From NCBI GenBank assembly GCA_032095175.1, contig DAMCZI010000028.1:4174-68173 (forward strand): DNA of 64,000 nt. The letters are read 5' to 3'. The first letter of the stretch is position 1, and every line of letters starts with the position of its first letter. The translations under genes were made by a program, and so were the position numbers. The DNA is from DAMCZI01 sp032095175. GTDB taxonomy: Bacteria > Bacillota > Clostridia > Clostridiales > Caloramatoraceae. Below, one piece after another: positions 58,851 through 64,000 of this stretch. The notes beneath the pieces were generated by a model, which was given only the letters and a program-made list of their open reading frames with translations, was not told where the DNA came from and did not search any database.

Positions 58851-61103
58851 TTATTTTGTCAATGGTACAATTTCACCATTATTTTGCTTAAGGTTAATGC
58901 CTTTCATTCCATTTATATTAAGATAGGTAATGAGATTGTTTTTCATAATTACAAACAAGTCTTCATAATTTCCATAGTGTTTCATAATAGCTTTTGCTAT
59001 GTCACTTCGCGGTTTACAGAATTCTTCAATTGATTTACTAAACTCAGATCCATCCTTTGCTTCAATATATTCCTTCAGAATATAATTGCCAGCATCATTT
59101 TTAATATAAATAATCGCTGCTGGAATTATACTTCCTCCACTCTCAGAAAGTGTTTTTTCGTAAAGCTTAAATTTGTTGCAATAAACAGTCACAAAGATCC
59201 TTAACTCATTTCCATTTTCATAGGTTCCAAATATATGTGGTGCAACAACGGTTACACTGTCGTTACTTTTGTGATCTGAATATTTTTCTATTGCAGCAGC
59301 ATAAACCATTTGTTCAATCTTATCCTTTGTTTCATATTTAAATTCAGGTAACTTTGAAGCTTTATAAGGTGAAAGCTTTGAATACCACTCTTCTGGTGAA
59401 GTATATGTGCCTTCATTTACATTATTTCTATCACCCAATATTTCAATGCACAAGGACATCATAATATGAGCTTTAAGATCTTTTGTATTGCCATGTTCAA
59501 ACAAGGAAAGCATATATTCTAATGCCTCATCTCCCATTTTAACTATATTTTCATATTCATTTTGATGTACCTTAATATAGTCGTCAGGAGCAGATGACTT
59601 CTTAGGGGATGACATAATTATTTCCAGGTTTTTTTCTACTGCAATGCTAACATCATTGCCTGTATTATCAATAAGTTTTTTAATATCACTCCAGTCTTTA
59701 TTATCAATTATCGGTATAAATTCTTGCTCAAATTTTTTTAAGGATGAAGAATATTCTCTTATATCTTCCTTAAATATGGTATTAAACAATTGACGTTTAA
59801 ATGGGAAACAATGAATTCCAACCTCATTATCGAAATTAAAGGTAACATTATCAACATTATCGACAAGGCAAAAGATTATTGCTGCATTTTTTATAATATT
59901 ATCAGTTATTGGCATAGCCCCATTTTCAGTTAATTGATCTGGCTTTGTTATATAATTTATAGTTATACCATAGGGCTTAGAGCCTGTCTTTAAGGACATA
60001 TCTTTCTTGTACTTGGAATAATACAAATTGCTTGTTAAGTTACCTACCTTACTTGCATCACCTACATATTGCGTTTTGTATTTATAAAGTTTTTCAGGGT
60101 TTAATCCATCAATTGTTTTAGTTTTAATATAAGGACTAACAGCAGGATTTGTAAGACAAATTCCTGTAACGGCAATAGCAACAGCAATTGCTGCAATACT
60201 CCATATAACCTTTGGCTTTTTAAAATAAGCAATATACTTAATTCTCTTGGTTATATCCTTTTCTCCGTTCTGCATAGATGTAGTCCCTATAATGAATCTA
60301 TTTTTCCTTAAGGCAGTTTTTAAAAGAACAGAAGCATAGCCCTTTCTGTTATCATAAACCTGTAAAACTCTATAGTCGCACAAAATTTCCATATCTCTTC
60401 TAAATACAAAGAAGCTATACCAGATGACTGGATTATACCAGTATCCACAAAGCAACAGCGTACCTGCTATATTCCATAAAACATCCTTGTGTTTCAGATG
60501 CATCAGCTCATGCATAAACACACTTTTTAGTTCTTCCTTTGTATATCCTTCTGGAATAATGATTTGAGGCTTTAAGATTCCCTTTAAAAGAGGGGTATCT
60601 CCACCTAATCTTACAATAACATTTTCTCTTATATCTAATTCCCTTTTGCATTTTTCAAGAACATCGAGTATATCCCCATCAGCTACAATCTCAAATTTTT
60701 TAGATTTCATATTATAAACTAAATATATACCCGCCATATACAAGAGCATAATTATTGAGCCTGAAACCCAAATAGTTATTATGTTATCAGCAAATACTTT
60801 ACTCAGTATAAATTCTTTATTTTTTTCACCTATTACTACATTACCTCTAATATAAGTTTTTGCCACTGGTTCAATATGCTCTATTACCTTGTCTGAAACT
60901 TCAACGTTCTTAACCTGAGGTACAGAATTAAAAATACTAATATTGCTTTTAGGAAGGACTGGAACAGCCAGCCTTATAGCAAGTATTGCCCAAATAAGTA
61001 TTTGCCACTTTGGAGAAATCTTATTTTTTAGCAATACTTTTACTACAAGGATTATGAGTGCTGTTACAGATGTTGTAATGATAATATTCAAAAACTGCTC
61101 CAT
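58851..61103 (-). CDS. BlaR1/MecR1-type M56 membrane peptidase with DUF4825-like domain
   Basis: A 750-residue protein starting after GGAGGTAAATG. Four membrane helices and the zinc motif H198-E-L-M-H202 (FMHELMHLKHKD), with CDYRVL further on, are typical of M56 peptidases. A fourth helix (VIWSIAAIAVAIAVTGICL) leads to an extracellular part where YKYKTQYVGDASKVGNL and GITINY resemble DUF4825. The penicillin-binding sensor domain of classical BlaR1/MecR1 is absent, so the signal is probably not a beta-lactam acylation. It lies 3 bp after the BlaI gene and should inactivate that repressor. Confidence 0.9.
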   Translation of the reverse strand: MEQFLNIIITTSVTALIILVVKVLLKNKISPKWQILIWAILAIRLAVPVLPKSNISIFNSVPQVKNVEVSDKVIEHIEPVAKTYIRGNVVIGEKNKEFILSKVFADNIITIWVSGSIIMLLYMAGIYLVYNMKSKKFEIVADGDILDVLEKCKRELDIRENVIVRLGGDTPLLKGILKPQIIIPEGYTKEELKSVFMHELMHLKHKDVLWNIAGTLLLCGYWYNPVIWYSFFVFRRDMEILCDYRVLQVYDNRKGYASVLLKTALRKNRFIIGTTSMQNGEKDITKRIKYIAYFKKPKVIWSIAAIAVAIAVTGICLTNPAVSPYIKTKTIDGLNPEKLYKYKTQYVGDASKVGNLTSNLYYSKYKKDMSLKTGSKPYGITINYITKPDQLTENGAMPITDNIIKNAAIIFCLVDNVDNVTFNFDNEVGIHCFPFKRQLFNTIFKEDIREYSSSLKKFEQEFIPIIDNKDWSDIKKLIDNTGNDVSIAVEKNLEIIMSSPKKSSAPDDYIKVHQNEYENIVKMGDEALEYMLSLFEHGNTKDLKAHIMMSLCIEILGDRNNVNEGTYTSPEEWYSKLSPYKASKLPEFKYETKDKIEQMVYAAAIEKYSDHKSNDSVTVVAPHIFGTYENGNELRIFVTVYCNKFKLYEKTLSESGGSIIPAAIIYIKNDAGNYILKEYIEAKDGSEFSKSIEEFCKPRSDIAKAIMKHYGNYEDLFVIMKNNLITYLNINGMKGINLKQNNGEIVPLTK

Positions 61104-61106
61104 TTA

Positions 61107-61484
61107 TCATTTACCTCCATCCATGCTATCTATTATCTTTTTTAGCTCTGAAATTTCTTCCTTTGAAAGCTCTTCCTGCTTAACAAGAGTTGAAAGCATC
61201 ATAGCTACTGAACCATCAAAAACTCGTGTAAGAAAGCTTTTTGTTTCCTGCACCCTGCACTCTTTTTCCGGTGCAATTGGGAAATATCTGAAGTTTGAAG
61301 ATGATGACTTATCTGCACCAACAACTCCCTTTTCCAAAAGTCTTGTAACAAGTGTTCTTATGGTTGTATAACTCCAATCCGTATCCTTAAGGCTTTCTGC
61401 AATCTCTTTTAAAGTTAAATTGGACTTACCCCATAGGCACTCCATTACCTTCCATTCTGCCTCACTTATATTATATTTACTCAT
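61107..61484 (-). CDS. BlaI/MecI/CopY-family repressor
   Basis: A 125-residue winged-helix repressor starting MSKYNISEAEWKVMECLW after GGAGGGG. The N-terminal domain (LTLKEIAESLKDTDWSYTTIRTLVTRLLEKG) binds DNA and the C-terminal helices (FLTRVFDGSVAMMLSTLV) dimerise; the peptidase-sensitive region lies between them. Two TACAnnTGTA operators overlap its promoter, so it represses its own operon. Target genes other than the operon are not visible here. Confidence 0.94.
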   Translation of the reverse strand: MSKYNISEAEWKVMECLWGKSNLTLKEIAESLKDTDWSYTTIRTLVTRLLEKGVVGADKSSSSNFRYFPIAPEKECRVQETKSFLTRVFDGSVAMMLSTLVKQEELSKEEISELKKIIDSMDGGK

Positions 61485-61500
61485 AAAGTTCCCCTCCGAT

Positions 61501-61550
61501 TACATTTGTAGTTACACTTTTAGTTTACATATGTAGTCAGATGTTGTCAA
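61501..61550 (-). promoter_or_regulatory. BlaI-type operators and promoter of the blaI-blaR1 operon
   Basis: TTGACA (61550-61545) and TAAACT (61527-61522) are 17 bp apart on the minus strand. Two dyads, TACATATGTA (61526-61535) and TACATTTGTA (61501-61510), match the TACA-nn-TGTA core of BlaI/MecI operators. One lies over the spacer and -10, the other in the transcription start region. Confidence 0.88.
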
Positions 61551-61692
61551 TAGGAAAGTGGAATATTTTTAATTTAAAAGTCTCTAAAATAAATTGTATA
61601 CTTTATGGATAATTTAATGTTACTACATTAAATACATACCTGTTAATTTATAAACTAAACAGCTGCATCTTATAATCTGTTCTAAATTTTAA

Positions 61693-61725
61693 AGAGCATT
61701 ATCGTACTTAACGCGATAATGCTCT
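61693..61725 (-). terminator. Terminator of the transglutaminase gene
   Basis: AGAGCATTATCG pairs with CGATAATGCTCT. T-richness after it (TTTAAAATTT) is moderate. Confidence 0.7.
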
Positions 61726-61744
61726 CTTATGCAATAATTTAAAA

Positions 61745-62548
61745 TTAATATTCTGAAACCTTTATATATTCATTTGAGTTTTTAATCATTGATGTATTGA
61801 TTTTTTTGATCTTAAGTTGTGAATCGTATGTAGTATCAACTATTATCCATTTTTTCTGGCTTGAAATATATACTTCGTTCCAAGCATGATAGCCAATAGC
61901 ATTCTTAGAATATCCCTTTATAAGCTTCGTTGGAACATCTACACTTCGGAGCATTGAAGCAAAAAGCGATGAATAGTCATAGCATATGCCCTTACCACTT
62001 TTTATTGCATCATCTATATCAGGTAAATAATCCCAGGTAATATTATTTAGTTTATCATGATCATAACTTAAATTGCTTACTACATAGTTATATATCAAAT
62101 TAACTTTTTCCTCATCATTTTTTGCATTTATAGTTAATTCCTTCGCTTTTTTTATTGCATCCATTGATTCATTCCAACTTATATTTTGTATTGAATTTAA
62201 ATATACTACACTTTCGTTTTCTAAGCTTACTTTTACTAAATATTTATCAACTGCTCTATAGCTTATGCCACTGGTATTTTCGAGAATGGAAATATTATAA
62301 CTTCCATTCCCCATCTGAAGTGGGAAACATTCATATTCTCCCATGGAGTTTAAATTATAGTAATATTTTTTCCCTGACTTTTCTATCATAACCTTTATTT
62401 TTTTATCAGTAGAGCCAGAGTATCTTATACTTACTACACCATAATTATTATAAATATAATTAGAGGTATCACTATTATTTACTTTGGCACTCACATTAAC
62501 TATTGATAACAAAATTATAATCAAAAAAGAGCTTATGAATTTTTTCAT
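61745..62548 (-). CDS. Secreted transglutaminase-like protein under c-di-GMP control
   Basis: A 267-residue protein with a signal peptide (KKFISSFLIIILLSIVNVSA). The C-terminal transglutaminase core has C189 (GKGICYDYSSLF), H221 (YHAWNEVYI) and D238 (IVDTTYD), forming the triad. An N-terminal beta-rich domain of ~120 residues precedes it. Such proteins crosslink or hydrolyse peptides in the cell wall or on surface proteins. A class I c-di-GMP riboswitch overlaps the ribosome site, so expression follows the sessile/motile signal. The sortase and the LPNTG protein upstream suggest a shared surface role. Confidence 0.9.
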   Translation of the reverse strand: MKKFISSFLIIILLSIVNVSAKVNNSDTSNYIYNNYGVVSIRYSGSTDKKIKVMIEKSGKKYYYNLNSMGEYECFPLQMGNGSYNISILENTSGISYRAVDKYLVKVSLENESVVYLNSIQNISWNESMDAIKKAKELTINAKNDEEKVNLIYNYVVSNLSYDHDKLNNITWDYLPDIDDAIKSGKGICYDYSSLFASMLRSVDVPTKLIKGYSKNAIGYHAWNEVYISSQKKWIIVDTTYDSQLKIKKINTSMIKNSNEYIKVSEY

Positions 62549-62560
62549 AATAAAACTCTC

Positions 62561-62652
62561 CTTTCGGCGGCCAGGCTGCCATCTCGTTTGAGGAAGGCCC
62601 TTTAGCTTTGCGTCCTATCCTTTCGGATAGTTTGCTATTATCGATGAAAAGT
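62561..62652 (-). ncRNA. Cyclic-di-GMP-I (GEMM) riboswitch
   Basis: On the minus strand the conserved parts of class I are all present: GCAAACTATCCGAAAGGATA with its GAAA loop, GGACGCAAAGC, AAAGGGCCT, and ATGGCAGCCTGGCCGCC as the second helix. The last bases, GCCGAAAGGAG, contain the ribosome site of the gene at 61745-62548. Control of translation start is therefore likely; no terminator is visible between the aptamer and the gene. Whether ligand turns the gene on or off cannot be read with certainty. Confidence 0.94.
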
Positions 62653-62685
62653 TATCTATTTGTGCATATATACCTTTTTTCTTAT

Positions 62686-62714
62686 ATTCTACAACATACA
62701 ATTTTAAAATTCAA
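62686..62714 (-). promoter_or_regulatory. Promoter of the c-di-GMP-controlled transcript
   Basis: On the minus strand TTGAAT (62714-62709) and TAGAAT (62691-62686) are 17 bp apart, about 35 bp before the aptamer. Confidence 0.65.
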
Positions 62715-62758
62715 CGCAAAAAATATGTTTTCTGCAAATATTTCAAAATATTTACATG

Positions 62759-63427
62759 TTACTTTTGAATACATTGAACAACTAGCCTATGTGTTGGATT
62801 ATACATTGGATCACAAGTAATAAGGGTTAGTATTTTATCCTTTTTGTTTCTATATAATACAGTTATATCATCAGGTTCTACTATTGATTTTTTATATACT
62901 TCATACTTATAGGCACTTTCCCCAGATTCAATAATAATTTCGTCTCCTTCCTTAAGCTCATTAAGACGATTAAATAATCTCCCATAGGTGTGACTTCTAT
63001 GTGCAGCAAGAGCAGTATTCCCTATCTCTCCAATTGGTGATGTTCCTGCAATCTGCGCTGCTCCAGTTTTTAAATTTCCATGGCTTGCTCCATATAATAT
63101 TGGAATTTTAAGGTTAATTTTTTCTATTTTTAGAACTCCTATGGTGCTTTTCCTTTTATCTTTTTTTTCATCTGTATTTTGCTGTATATCAGATTGAATG
63201 TTTTTCTCCTGTTTATTATTCTTTCCATTTATTTTAAATTCAAAAATATCATCTAAAATTCTATAAGCCTCTACTGTTTCCTTATTATTTACAATATCTA
63301 TTTCATCAATTTCATTTATTTCTTTAAAAGCTTTGTTTTGCTTATACCATGTATAGGTTCTATCTAGAAATGGATAGGACATCAGTAATATGCCCAATAC
63401 TACCGGGACGATCCAATATTTTTTCAT
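62759..63427 (-). CDS. Class D sortase
   Basis: A 222-residue sortase with an N-terminal membrane anchor (WIVPVVLGILLMSYPFL), a ~70-residue polar linker and the catalytic domain from about 95. H143 (AAHRSH), C205 (TLITCDP) and R214 (THRLVVQC) form the active site. The TLITC and the short layout fit class D. It starts after AGGTGATTAA. It should attach LPXTG proteins to the wall; the neighbouring gene encodes one with LPNTG, the natural substrate candidate. Confidence 0.93.
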   Translation of the reverse strand: MKKYWIVPVVLGILLMSYPFLDRTYTWYKQNKAFKEINEIDEIDIVNNKETVEAYRILDDIFEFKINGKNNKQEKNIQSDIQQNTDEKKDKRKSTIGVLKIEKINLKIPILYGASHGNLKTGAAQIAGTSPIGEIGNTALAAHRSHTYGRLFNRLNELKEGDEIIIESGESAYKYEVYKKSIVEPDDITVLYRNKKDKILTLITCDPMYNPTHRLVVQCIQK

Positions 63428-63462
63428 TTAATCACCTTATTTGTTCTCTTAATATTCCTTAT

Positions 63463-63494
63463 AAAAAGCTGAGGATAAACTTCCTCAGCTTTTT
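63463..63494 (-). terminator. Terminator of the LPXTG protein gene
   Basis: AAAAAGCTGAGG pairs with CCTCAGCTTTTT around an 8-bp loop, giving T-runs on both sides. It separates the surface-protein gene from the sortase gene. Confidence 0.88.
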
Positions 63495-63519
63495 ATAATC
63501 TAAAATTTCTATAATTTAT

Positions 63520-64000
63520 TTACTTTCTCCTAAACTTGATTCCTGCTACTATCAGTAAAACTCCGCCCATATAGAATAACTCTGGTGGAATTTCTCCTGT
63601 ATTAGGAAGGCTTGTTGGTAACCCATTAGATGGTCCAACTGGTATTTCCTCTTCAGGTACATCTATTTGTTTTTCTGTTTCATTATCATTGTTATCTGCC
63701 ACAACAGGTACTGTAGATTCATTTGCATTTCCGCTAGGTATGGGTTCATTAATTACTTCTACTGTCTCATGATCATCTGGTTTAGGCTGTGAATCAGGGT
63801 TTGGCGCCGGATCTGGGTTTGGTTTTGGGTCAGGGTTTGGCGTCGGATCTGGGTTTGGTTTTGGATCAGGATTTGGATTATTATTATCATCATTTTTCTT
63901 TTTTACTATATTGATTGCTACTTTTGCTGTAGATTTACCAACCTTATCTGTTATTGTGTATGTGAAGCTGTCCTTATCTCCTGTAAAGTCTTGGTTTGGT
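63520..64000 (-). CDS. LPXTG cell-wall-anchored surface protein (C-terminal part)
   Basis: The frame is open to the window end, so only the last ~160 residues are seen. They include the end of a repeated beta-domain (KDSFTYTITDKVGKST, like bacterial Ig/cadherin-type repeats), a wall-spanning Pro-Asn-Asp-rich linker (repeats of NPDPKPNPDPTP) and the sorting signal: LPNTG, a hydrophobic helix (YMGGVLLIVAGI) and the tail KFRRK. The protein is probably a large adhesin or surface enzyme. The adjacent class D sortase is the likely anchoring enzyme. Confidence 0.92.
   Translation of the reverse strand, partial: PNQDFTGDKDSFTYTITDKVGKSTAKVAINIVKKKNDDNNNPNPDPKPNPDPTPNPDPKPNPDPAPNPDSQPKPDDHETVEVINEPIPSGNANESTVPVVADNNDNETEKQIDVPEEEIPVGPSNGLPTSLPNTGEIPPELFYMGGVLLIVAGIKFRRK

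Noticed and set aside
63787..63885. Short tandem repeats as a possible CRISPR or minisatellite
   Set aside because: They encode the Pro-Asn-Asp wall-spanning linker of the LPXTG protein in frame; no spacers are present.

Overview
The window looks like the chromosome of a low-GC, anaerobic, Clostridium-like Firmicute. The evidence is strongly AT-biased DNA with G-rich Shine-Dalgarno sites, an electron-bifurcating [FeFe] hydrogenase operon, ZTP (pfl) and class I cyclic-di-GMP riboswitches, CD3324-type small HTH proteins, DUF2935, a BlaI/BlaR1 pair, and a class D sortase beside an LPXTG surface protein. No tRNA, rRNA, CRISPR array, prophage or intact insertion sequence was seen. Assignment below genus-like level is not possible from this window.

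Layout. 1-5.8 kb: three ABC-exporter half-transporters (one cut by the window edge) and a GNAT. 6.2-7.2 kb: two small HTH paralogs, each behind a structured leader. 7.3-9.4 kb: a ZTP-riboswitch-controlled AICAR transformylase and a GrpB-like protein. 9.5-34.6 kb: an accessory, detoxification-like block. It holds two ~1030-residue GNAT fusion proteins, further GNATs, an APH-type kinase, a nucleotidyltransferase, a beta-lactamase-fold hydrolase, two esterases, a MntA/HepT-like pair, a membrane MutS-like ATPase, YitT, an MFS pump and a second heterodimeric ABC exporter with an NTF2-like partner. 34.8-42.7 kb: a third small HTH paralog with its leader, an Fbp-type ABC importer divergent from a PHP protein, a small IS remnant, and an MFS pump behind a MerR-methyltransferase fusion. 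42.8-49.9 kb: ALDH, Nudix, radical SAM with two methyltransferases, an HD hydrolase, and an MFS pump behind an attenuator-like leader. 50-57.7 kb: M28 peptidase, flavodoxin, YbjQ-like protein and the hydrogenase operon. 58-64 kb: DUF2935, BlaR1/BlaI, a c-di-GMP-controlled transglutaminase, a sortase and the C-terminus of a cell-wall-anchored protein.

Best candidates for undescribed biology. (1) The three CD3324-like genes are each preceded by a leader with the same topology: a short ORF with its own ribosome site, whose 3' part can pair either with a nearby arm or with a distal arm close to the main gene's ribosome site. The two helices share bases and so exclude each other. They are kept by different sequences in the copies, but the three short peptides are unrelated and lie in different frames relative to the arm. 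(2) The MFS gene ending at 48401 has a 40-codon upstream ORF, an antiterminator arm over its stop codon and an intrinsic terminator, which is the layout of ribosome-sensing attenuators of antibiotic-resistance genes. (3) A ~60-bp promoter/operator element recurs before a giant GNAT fusion, an NTF2-ABC operon and an enterochelin-esterase-like gene, suggesting a small regulon.

Many coding starts were moved from the longest reading frame to the codon that follows a good ribosome site. All functional calls are motif-based readings, without database searches.
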